Assembly (NCBI GenBank): GCA_910584875.1
Contig: CAJUDA010000005.1
Location: 62,001 to 126,000 of the forward strand
DNA length: 64,000 nucleotides
Source: an uncultured Eubacterium sp.
GTDB lineage: Bacteria > Bacillota > Clostridia > Lachnospirales > Lachnospiraceae
Direction: 5' to 3'
A program made the position numbers and the translations under genes. Below the pieces are notes generated by a model that was not told where the DNA came from, made no database searches, and saw only the letters and a program-made list of their open reading frames with translations. This document shows positions 8,820 through 16,645 of the stretch, one piece after another; within the stretch, counting starts at the first letter, position 1, and each line of letters starts with the position of its first letter.

Positions 8820-9109
8820 CAAAGAACATCAAGATGTATAATTTCAGTACACAGAGAAGCAGCGGTAATGTTTCACTGAAAAGGTCATGTATCGACAGGT
8901 ACTGGATTTGTATGAAACAAGTGTTGATTGAAGAGTTTTTCTGGGAATTTTCCCGCATTAAAAGATATAAGCATTGTAAAGAATTTCAGGCTATGCGTCA
9001 TAATCCTATGTATATGTCAGATTATGTGGAGCATCTTGATAATGTTTTAAAAGCTACAGGCGAAAAAGTGTTGCAGGGAGCCGGAAATTATTACACAATG
9101 GTATTGTAA
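8820..9109 (+). pseudogene. Remnant of a RhuM (virulence protein RhuM) family gene
   Basis: Two pieces typical of RhuM proteins lie in different frames. One reads EKVMYRQVLDLYETSVD and then stops (around 8877-8939); RhuM proteins have an EK-x-Y-x-x-V-x-DL-x-x-S-x-D segment here. The other, RHNPMYMSDYVEHLDNVL followed by GEKVLQGAG (about 8994-9085), resembles the RhuM C-terminus, whose continuation is missing. The middle and the N-terminal half are gone. RhuM genes are often carried inside type I restriction loci and genomic islands. This assignment rests on motif memory only. Confidence 0.5.
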
Positions 9110-9246
9110 TATAAAAATGTTCCAGGTGTGTAGATTTTAAATTCAATAAAAGAATTTCTTGAATGTCTGACTAACGGAACTTTTAACAGTTCATTTCCCG
9201 AAAAGTGTAAGATAAATGAAAGCAAATAACAGAAGGAGTCCCCCCT

Positions 9247-10179
9247 ATGAAAATCAACAACGCCAGCAACGAAATATGGAAAACATGGCAAAATTATTCC
9301 GGTTTTGAAAATCGTTCCTTTCGGTTTACAGACGAAATGCGTCCGCTATTTTTCAAATGGCTGGGTATTTCACCGGACAGTTACGTACTTGATGCGGGAT
9401 GTGGAACTGGAGTATTTACCAGATATCTGGCAGCTGGTCTTGACAGTGGTCATATAGCTGGTTTTGACATTAACGAAAGATTTATTGCTTATGGAATCGA
9501 AAAGGTAAAGGAGTTACAATTAACTGAAAAAGTTTCTTTAAAACTGGATGATGGATTTCATTTGTCATATGAGGATAATGCTTTTGATGCAGTAACAAAT
9601 TATACATACATCGGAGTATTATCCGATCCGGTTGCCGGACTGAAAGAAATGATCCGGGTATGTAACCCCGGAGGTGTTGTTTCATGTGTTGTTGCCACAA
9701 ATAGTATTCCGCCGGTTACCTGGCAGGGGGATTATCCGTTTGAGGGAGCAGATGAACTACAATATCTTTCACATATGGAAAGAGACATTTTCTCAAAATA
9801 TATCCGAAAACCGGAAGATCTGAATCAAAGTCAGGAGTGGCATGCGCTTCGCTATCCCAAGATGTTTGAAATCTGTGGACTGAATCATATCGCAATACAC
9901 CCGTTTGCCTATACTTTTCATTACAATGATGAAAATTATCCTCTTCAATACAGGCGTGAATTGTTGAAAAGTGAGATCAGAAATGAAATTCATTGGATCA
10001 CATCGCGCTATAACGATGAAAAAGATAGCTATAGGGAACATGGTTTTGATGAAATCAGATTCAACCGCTTACTTGAATTGATGAAACGAAAATTGGATTA
10101 TGTAAGTGAACATTTGCAGGACGATCACAGCTTTGAATGGACAGGTGGGTTTAATTTCATAGTCACTGGTGTAAAATAA
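9247..10179 (+). CDS. Class I SAM-dependent methyltransferase
   Basis: A soluble 310-residue protein with the SAM-binding motif I VLDAGCGTGVFTRYLA (about residues 41-56), the acidic end of strand 2 (GFDIN), and a methyltransferase-11-like stretch AFDAVTNYTYIGVLSDP and MIRVCNPGGVV. The C-terminal 130 residues are not recognisable and may set substrate specificity. It is most like ubiquinone/menaquinone-type small-molecule methyltransferases, but the substrate cannot be named. The start has agaagga 9-10 nt upstream. It stands alone between the defence remnants and the adhesin gene and shares their low GC. Confidence 0.75.
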   Translation: MKINNASNEIWKTWQNYSGFENRSFRFTDEMRPLFFKWLGISPDSYVLDAGCGTGVFTRYLAAGLDSGHIAGFDINERFIAYGIEKVKELQLTEKVSLKLDDGFHLSYEDNAFDAVTNYTYIGVLSDPVAGLKEMIRVCNPGGVVSCVVATNSIPPVTWQGDYPFEGADELQYLSHMERDIFSKYIRKPEDLNQSQEWHALRYPKMFEICGLNHIAIHPFAYTFHYNDENYPLQYRRELLKSEIRNEIHWITSRYNDEKDSYREHGFDEIRFNRLLELMKRKLDYVSEHLQDDHSFEWTGGFNFIVTGVK

Positions 10180-10272
10180 AGGGGAGCAGGACCAGATATC
10201 TTAAAAAGAAGGAAGAAGCAATATAATAATATAATATGGTTACTGGTGAACCAGATTATCAAGAAAAATAGT

Positions 10273-10301
10273 TTGTGAAAAATGCCATATAATGATATAG
10301 T
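10273..10301 (+). promoter_or_regulatory. Candidate promoter of the lectin-domain gene
   Basis: TTGTGA (10273-10278), a 17-bp spacer and TATAGT (10296-10301). A TATAAT at 10288-10293 in the same stretch lacks a well-placed -35. Confidence 0.35.
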
Positions 10302-10359
10302 AGTTTTGTTATGAAGAGACTATATTTTGTGAAAACTATATATGGGAAGGATGAAAGCA

Positions 10360-13137
10360 ATGTTTAAAAGAAAAAAAATTGCATTTCTGTTATCTGCCAT
10401 AACGTTGTTATCAACTGTCTTTGGCGGCTGGCAGAGATTGGATAATCCTATTGTTTATGCAGGTACGGCAGATGAAGAAAAGACCTGTTGCTTTGCCGAA
10501 GGTTTTGGAACAGGGGTTGATTTTTCGGAGGATAACTGGAAGATTAATACAGCTTTCCGAAGCGGCACACCGACATCTATTACGAGTAATCCGGTGAAAT
10601 ATGCAGCAATTGTTGAAAATGAACATTCAGGAAACGATGAAAAAATCATAAGATTGATTAATGGTGTCCGCGGGACAGATTTAGACAGGGCAGATGTCGA
10701 TTATCGTGCAGGTACGGCACTTGTGAAAGACAGGGTACCCCTGAAGGAGAGCAGTGAATTTTCTGCAAAATTTACCATATCCATGCCGGATGCGTGTGTA
10801 AATACGGTACAGACGGGTGGACAACAGTTTGCAAGAGAAGCCGGGGGTGACGGTATTGCGTTTATCATCACACCTACCGACAGTATTAACGGACAAGTCG
10901 GTACAGGCATGGGTTATTACGGCGTAAAGGACAGTCTGGTTATAGAAATGGATTCTTATTTTAACGGTGCATATTGTACTTTTGAGACATTCGGTACGGC
11001 ATATGTTAACTGGGCATATGATAATCAGATTTATGCAAATGACAGTTTGCTCTATTTACAGGCTGTTGCCGACGATACAAGAAATAAAGGGATTGAGTAT
11101 GATTGGGCAACTAATGGTTCGGGTTATTGGACAACTTTAAATAATAATAGATATTCACAGCTTTCAGCCAGTCAGGACAGAAGATTTGACCATGTGGGTG
11201 TTATGCTGGACGGCGTTACAAGAGAGCATATCGGAATTTCTTATCTGAACGGATTACAGCCGGATATGGTAACAGGCGGAAAATATGAAAATATCAGCAA
11301 TCCGTCAGCCGGTACTCCTAGCGAATCTAAGGATTGCGCCACACGTTTTGCCGATGCAGGCAATATAAACACGTTAGGCGAAGAAGTGGATAATAGATTG
11401 TTTACATTCTGGATTGAATATGATGGAGCGGACTTATATGTCAGATATGCAAACGGAAACTTTACCGAAGCAGTAAGACCTGCAGACCCTCAGATTAAAC
11501 TGGAAGGTGTACCTCAGCTTGCACATAAGTTTGAAAATGATAACGTTCAGATAGGTTTCATATCATCCATCGGTACCTCCAAAGCGAATCACACGGTACA
11601 TAGTGTAGCGTTTGCCAATAAATATTTTCAAAATGGAATCCAGACAGAATATACGGAGAAGTATTATGTTGAGGAACCGGATGCCACAGCAGATTTTATT
11701 ACTGTAAATTCAAAGAAGTATGTTTTGACCGACAGTGTGGTTGTGGAAAATGCTGATATAGGTTCTAAGGCTGAAATCAGGGATAAATCCACAGAAACAA
11801 AGTATCAGCCATATATTAAAAAAGATTATTCCAGTAATCCGTTATATCCAGATTCTGCTTTATCCGTGAAAGGTGACGGTACGACGGTATTGTATCAGTT
11901 CTATGATTTACCGTCCTATAAGGTTGAATATTATCTGGAAAAGGATGCCAGTACAGCAGGAGTCGTACAGGTGGGCGATAAATATTATGTAAAAGAAGAA
12001 GAAAATTTGAAAACCGCTGCAGGCGGAAGTAGTATTGTCAGCAATCAGAATGCCGATAAAAAAGCCGGTGTAACGGTTGAGGGTTCGGCAGCAGCAGATA
12101 CTTATAAGAGTTATATGGATTATGAATTCAACCCTGCCGCTACCCGGACAGCGGGACATTCCGAAGGTACGGTAGCAAAAGATAATTCTCTGGTAATTCA
12201 GTTATATTATGACAGGAAGACACCGCAGAAAACGGAATACAAAGAACAGTACTGGGTGGAAGATCCGGAAGCAGACCGTGATTTTGTGGAGATCGAAGTA
12301 AACGGCAAAATGAAAAAGTTTATTTTGAAAGAATCAAATGATGTTAGAGGTGTAAATATCGGTATCGGCGCAACCGTTACGGATAAGTCACAGGACTATA
12401 AAAATTATGAATTGATTAAAGATATGATACCGGGCTATCCGTCTTCTGTAGATCAGATTAATCCGGACGGATCAACAATCGTTTATCAGATTTATGTACT
12501 GAAGCCAACTACACCGGGTGATCCGGGTAAACCAGGAAATCCTGGAGATAATAAGAAACCGTCAACAGGTACGGGAACAGATGAACAGAAAGTTAAGGCA
12601 AACTACGTGACTGCGGCAGTAAAGAATTACAGGTATGGGGCAAAGACCATCTATCTGGTGAAAGGAAAAACAGCACAGCTGCGTGCTTCTATCCGTCCTT
12701 CCTCGGCAAAACAGGGAGTGATATACCGCTCAGGATCCAAATCTGTGGCTTCCGTAAACAGCAAAGGAAAGATCAGGGCGAAGAAAGCGGGGACAGCGAA
12801 GATTACGATCACCTCTGCCGATGGTGCAAAGAAGGCGGTCATTACCGTAAAGGTAGTGAAAAAGGCAAAGGTGAACAAAAAGCTTTCCCTGAAATCGAAA
12901 AAGAAGCTTACCTTTAAAAGGAAAAATGCGACGTCCCAGATCATCACAAAAGGTCTGACAGCCAAAACGACGAGCAAAGAAACCTATAAGGTGACGAAAG
13001 GAAAGAAATGGATCAAGACAGATCCGTATGGCAGGATCACCTGTAAGGTCAAACCGGCGAAGAAGGCAAAAAAAGCGGCAGTAAAGGTGACGTGTGGCAA
13101 AAAGAGCATAACGATCAAGGTGACAATTAAAAAATAA
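10360..13137 (+). CDS. Secreted L-type lectin / MucBP-like / Ig-like (Big2) adhesin
   Basis: A 925-residue exported protein. It has a signal peptide (KRKKIAFLLSAITLLSTVFG) and a bacterial legume-lectin-like domain (about 35-370) with GGDGIAFIITP and SLVIEMDSYFNG, the glycine-rich and acidic sheet segments of L-type lectins. Three repeats of a MucBP-like unit follow (each beginning EKYYVEEPD, VEYYLEKDA or EQYWVEDPE and ending in VLYQFY, VIQLYYD or VYQIYV). After a Pro/Gly linker there is a Big2 Ig-like domain (KTIYLVKGKTAQLRASIRPS) and a very Lys-rich tail. There is no LPxTG motif, so wall attachment is probably ionic or through the tail. The start at 10360 was chosen over 10342/10351 because gggaagg lies 9 nt upstream. 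Glycan or mucin binding is inferred. Confidence 0.8.
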   Translation: MFKRKKIAFLLSAITLLSTVFGGWQRLDNPIVYAGTADEEKTCCFAEGFGTGVDFSEDNWKINTAFRSGTPTSITSNPVKYAAIVENEHSGNDEKIIRLINGVRGTDLDRADVDYRAGTALVKDRVPLKESSEFSAKFTISMPDACVNTVQTGGQQFAREAGGDGIAFIITPTDSINGQVGTGMGYYGVKDSLVIEMDSYFNGAYCTFETFGTAYVNWAYDNQIYANDSLLYLQAVADDTRNKGIEYDWATNGSGYWTTLNNNRYSQLSASQDRRFDHVGVMLDGVTREHIGISYLNGLQPDMVTGGKYENISNPSAGTPSESKDCATRFADAGNINTLGEEVDNRLFTFWIEYDGADLYVRYANGNFTEAVRPADPQIKLEGVPQLAHKFENDNVQIGFISSIGTSKANHTVHSVAFANKYFQNGIQTEYTEKYYVEEPDATADFITVNSKKYVLTDSVVVENADIGSKAEIRDKSTETKYQPYIKKDYSSNPLYPDSALSVKGDGTTVLYQFYDLPSYKVEYYLEKDASTAGVVQVGDKYYVKEEENLKTAAGGSSIVSNQNADKKAGVTVEGSAAADTYKSYMDYEFNPAATRTAGHSEGTVAKDNSLVIQLYYDRKTPQKTEYKEQYWVEDPEADRDFVEIEVNGKMKKFILKESNDVRGVNIGIGATVTDKSQDYKNYELIKDMIPGYPSSVDQINPDGSTIVYQIYVLKPTTPGDPGKPGNPGDNKKPSTGTGTDEQKVKANYVTAAVKNYRYGAKTIYLVKGKTAQLRASIRPSSAKQGVIYRSGSKSVASVNSKGKIRAKKAGTAKITITSADGAKKAVITVKVVKKAKVNKKLSLKSKKKLTFKRKNATSQIITKGLTAKTTSKETYKVTKGKKWIKTDPYGRITCKVKPAKKAKKAAVKVTCGKKSITIKVTIKK

Positions 13138-13182
13138 GTACGAATCACGCGGACGACATATCAAACTGTCGTTGAGTCAAAG

Positions 13183-13225
13183 CAGGAGTGGTAAGGACAT
13201 AGAAAACCAGACCACTCCTGTTTTT
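13183..13225 (+). terminator. Rho-independent terminator after the lectin gene
   Basis: Perfect 10-bp stem CAGGAGTGGT / ACCACTCCTG (13183-13192 and 13211-13220) followed by TTTTT. Confidence 0.85.
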
Positions 13226-13316
13226 GGCTGTTGGTTGTCCGGGACGATAGGGGGAACATCCAGTATTCTTAAGCAACTATAACATAACAAACAATGTCAG
13301 ATTTTGGAAATTTTTG

Positions 13317-13345
13317 TTGAAAAAGCCACATCTCAATGATATAAT
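13317..13345 (+). promoter_or_regulatory. Sigma-A promoter of the cas operon
   Basis: TTGAAA (13317-13322), a 17-bp spacer and a consensus TATAAT (13340-13345), about 70 bp before the cas3 start. It is near consensus, suggesting constitutive expression of the cas genes. Confidence 0.75.
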
Positions 13346-13415
13346 TAAATTAATAGCGGATAAGAGGGTATAATTGATTATCTGTGACCAGGGAAACAAC
13401 AGGAGGTAAGACTTT

Positions 13416-15860
13416 TTGACAGCTCATATTTCAAACGATGGATTGGGAAGAGAAGAATCTGTAGCTGATCACACAGAAAAAACTGCGTATCTGTGTAGGG
13501 AAAAGGGAAAACGATGCGGGATTTCACAGATCATGTCTTTATGTGCCATATTCCATGATATGGGAAAAAATAAACAGAAATTCGATGATTATATTCATGC
13601 GGATGAGCAGGTGAGAAAAAAACTTCGGGGCAAAATCGGACATGCTTCTACCGGAGCAAAATATATATATGACAGAAATCATGAGGATTCCGGGAAGGGA
13701 AAGGTTTTTACTGAACTGGTTACCTATGCGGTAGCTGCCCATCATGGGTTATTTGACTGTGTCAGTGAAGAGCGGTCAGATCTATTTTCTAAGAGGTTAA
13801 GTGAAGTAGAAGATTATGAGGAAGCCTGCCGCAATGCGGAACATGATTATCTCCAACAGTATGAACAAGAAAAGATTTTTGCAATGGCGGAAGACGAATT
13901 TGGTCGGATCTGGGATAAAATGAAAAAAGTAGTTGAGAAAGTAACTCCTCTGATACAAAAAAAGGAAATACGAAATAAAAGGAAAGTGTTATCGGATTGC
14001 CGTTCTTTTTTATTTGCCTCTCTGCAGCGGTTATTGTTGTCTGTTCTTATTGATGCGGATTGGGAAGCTACCACAGATTTTATGAATGATGTGGATACGC
14101 TGTCTAAGGGCATTGATGTCGATTATAAGAAAATTTTTAAGGAAGCCGGGGAGAATTTCGAGGCATATATGAAAGAGAAGCGCTGTTCGATCAGCCGCTC
14201 TGATCTGACGGATAGAGAGAAGGAGATCATGGAAGCGAGAGACCAGCTGCAGGAGGATTGCAGAGAATTTGCAAAGCATCCGGCGGGGATCTATTGTCTG
14301 CCGATTCCGACGGGGGGAGGAAAGACGCTGAGCAGTCTGGCGTATGCCCTGGAATATTGCAGGCAGCATCCGGAGACAGAACGTATCCTTTATGTGTCGC
14401 CATATATTAGCATTACAGAGCAGAATGCCAGGGTATTCCGGGAGGCGATCGGGCGGGAAGAGTGGATTCTGGAACATCATTCTTCCGTGATCAGGGATGC
14501 GGTCAATGAAGAACGGGATTATCGGCAGGAAGATGATCGGAAAAACCATTTTGCGCAACAGGATATAAATTGGGAGGAACCTTTTATCTGTACTACATTT
14601 GTGCAGTTTATGAACACGCTTTTTTCGGATCAGGGCAGGTCTGTCCGCCGTATGCACAGGCTGGTGAATGCGGTGATTATCATCGATGAGGTTCAGTCTA
14701 TGCCGGTTCAATGTGTTCATACATTTAATCAGATGATTAATTTTTTAAATGCGGTGTGCAATGCAGATATTATCTTATGTACAGCGACGCAGCCAGCTCT
14801 GGCGGATGCGGTGTACCCTGTGTGTTATAGCCGACCTAAGTATATGATCAGGGATGCAGCGGTCTGGTTTGCCCGGTTTGAACGGGTGAAAATACATATT
14901 CCGGAACCTGGGGAAAAATACACCTTTGACCGCCTTGGGGAGGAGATCAAAGGTCGGCTGGACAGCTGCCGCTCCATTCTGGTAATAGTAAATACGAAAT
15001 CAGCAGTAGGAAAATTATATGATATCTTGAAAGATGATTCTATATATGTGGAATATCTCACGACAAATCTATGTGCGGAACATCGAAGTGATAAGATCGA
15101 AGCAGTTAAAGAAAAGCTCAGGGAAGGAAAGGAAAAAGTTGTCGTTGTCAGTACAAATCTCATAGAAGCAGGAGTGGATATTTCCTTCGAATGTGTATAC
15201 CGTTCTATGACCGGACTTGACAGCCTGGCGCAGAGCGCGGGGCGGTGTAACAGAAACGGCGAGATGGCATCCGGGTCTCTGAACCTGATACAGCTTGAAG
15301 GTGAGAATACCGGGAATATGGAAGAATTACTGCGGAATATCGATGTCACGGAGGATATCCTTTATGGTTACCGGAAAAGCGGCAGTGACGAGAGCCTGTT
15401 GACGCCGGCATGGATGGATCAATATTTTAAAAAGTTATATTTCAATTCTGAAGATAGAATGAACTTCCCAATACGACAAATGGATACGAATATTATGGAA
15501 CTTTTATCAAATGGTTTTCCCTGTATGGAGAAAAAGAATTGTATGCATCAGGCGTACAAAACAGCCGGCCGGGAATACCGCGTGATTGACGATCATTCTT
15601 TTGGCGTGATCGTGCCATACAAAGAAGGAAACAGCATTTTGGAAGATATCCGGCAGTCTTCGGAGTTGTCGGAAATCAAAAAGTACATACGAAAAGCACA
15701 GCGGTATACCGTAAATGTGAGAGAAAACCAGTTAAAAAAATTTGATGGGCTCATTCAGCGTGTCAGTGACAGGATCCCCGGGTTATATATGGTGGCAGCT
15801 CCCGGAGCTTATACGGAAGAGCGGGGGATTACGGCAGAATGGGAACCGCTTATTTTTTAA
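13416..15860 (+). CDS. cas3: CRISPR-associated helicase/nuclease Cas3, type I-C
   Basis: Cas3 is recruited to Cascade-bound target DNA, unwinds it and degrades it. The 814-residue protein carries an N-terminal HD nuclease domain (SVADHTEKTA, FHDMGKN, HASTGAKY, AAHHGLFD) and an SF2 helicase: Walker A PIPTGGGKTLSSLA (about 291-304), DEVQ box IIDEVQSM, TATQPAL, motif V TNLIEAGVDISFE and motif VI QSAGRCNRNGE. Both domains are intact. The start is a TTG at 13416 with aggagg 9 nt upstream. It is the first gene of the operon; the next gene starts 35 bp downstream. Confidence 0.95.
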   Translation: MTAHISNDGLGREESVADHTEKTAYLCREKGKRCGISQIMSLCAIFHDMGKNKQKFDDYIHADEQVRKKLRGKIGHASTGAKYIYDRNHEDSGKGKVFTELVTYAVAAHHGLFDCVSEERSDLFSKRLSEVEDYEEACRNAEHDYLQQYEQEKIFAMAEDEFGRIWDKMKKVVEKVTPLIQKKEIRNKRKVLSDCRSFLFASLQRLLLSVLIDADWEATTDFMNDVDTLSKGIDVDYKKIFKEAGENFEAYMKEKRCSISRSDLTDREKEIMEARDQLQEDCREFAKHPAGIYCLPIPTGGGKTLSSLAYALEYCRQHPETERILYVSPYISITEQNARVFREAIGREEWILEHHSSVIRDAVNEERDYRQEDDRKNHFAQQDINWEEPFICTTFVQFMNTLFSDQGRSVRRMHRLVNAVIIIDEVQSMPVQCVHTFNQMINFLNAVCNADIILCTATQPALADAVYPVCYSRPKYMIRDAAVWFARFERVKIHIPEPGEKYTFDRLGEEIKGRLDSCRSILVIVNTKSAVGKLYDILKDDSIYVEYLTTNLCAEHRSDKIEAVKEKLREGKEKVVVVSTNLIEAGVDISFECVYRSMTGLDSLAQSAGRCNRNGEMASGSLNLIQLEGENTGNMEELLRNIDVTEDILYGYRKSGSDESLLTPAWMDQYFKKLYFNSEDRMNFPIRQMDTNIMELLSNGFPCMEKKNCMHQAYKTAGREYRVIDDHSFGVIVPYKEGNSILEDIRQSSELSEIKKYIRKAQRYTVNVRENQLKKFDGLIQRVSDRIPGLYMVAAPGAYTEERGITAEWEPLIF

Positions 15861-15895
15861 TAAATTACAATCTATTACGAGAGGAGGAGTGCAGA

Positions 15896-16645
15896 GTGGA
15901 AAAACCGAATATCATCGAGTACACCGTATTTGGGAGATATGCCTTATTCACAGATCCTTTGTCCAAGACAGGCGGTGAAAAATGCAGTTACCAGATACCT
16001 ACCTACCAGGCGCTCAAAGGCATCACGGAATCGATCTACTGGAAGCCGACGATCACCTGGGTTATTGATGAATGCCGGATCATGAAATGGATCCAGACAG
16101 AATCCAAGGGGATCCGTCCCATCAAATACAGCGAAAATAAAAACGATCTGTCCCTTTATACTTATCTGCGCGATGTGGAGTACCGGGTAAAGGCGCATTT
16201 TGAGTGGAATGAGAACCGGCCGGACTTAGCTCATGACAGGAACGAGAACAAACATTATGACATCGCGAGGAGAATGCTTGAGCGGGGCGGAAGAAGGGAT
16301 ATCTTTCTGGGCGCCAGAGAATGTCAGGGGTATGTAGAGCCCTGTCCCCTGGATGAGGGAGAGGGGGTATATGATCAGACAAACCTTTCCTTTGGAATTA
16401 TGGTTCATGGCATTACGTATCCGGATGAAGCTGTACGGGAGGAAGAAAAGGGAAAAATGACGGTGCGTCTGTGGAACGCACAGATGGAAAACGGAGTGAT
16501 TCATTTTCCCCGGCCCGAGGAATGTGAGATCCGGCGCATCCTGCGCAGCGAAAAACAGAAGCCATTTGTGCATGGTGAAAATTTTTCCGGACTGGATGAA
16601 TTTGAAGGAGGTGGCGCCTTTGGCTTGGTTAAAGACCTTGGCTGA
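15896..16645 (+). CDS. cas5c: Type I-C Cascade subunit and crRNA endonuclease Cas5c (Cas5d)
   Basis: In type I-C systems, which lack Cas6, Cas5c cuts the precursor crRNA at each repeat and stays bound to the 5' handle. The 249-residue protein has the RAMP fold start (VEKPNIIEYTVFGRYALFTD), the GRYALFTDP stretch, NKHYDIARRM and LGARECQGYVEP, as in known Cas5d proteins. The GTG start at 15896 is preferred over an ATG at 15839 because gaggagg is 8 nt upstream and the protein then has the usual family N-terminus. The last 26 bases overlap the start of cas8c. Confidence 0.92.
   Translation: MEKPNIIEYTVFGRYALFTDPLSKTGGEKCSYQIPTYQALKGITESIYWKPTITWVIDECRIMKWIQTESKGIRPIKYSENKNDLSLYTYLRDVEYRVKAHFEWNENRPDLAHDRNENKHYDIARRMLERGGRRDIFLGARECQGYVEPCPLDEGEGVYDQTNLSFGIMVHGITYPDEAVREEEKGKMTVRLWNAQMENGVIHFPRPEECEIRRILRSEKQKPFVHGENFSGLDEFEGGGAFGLVKDLG

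Noticed and set aside
14031..14720. 229-codon open frame opposite cas3
   Set aside because: Shadow of the Cas3 helicase region.
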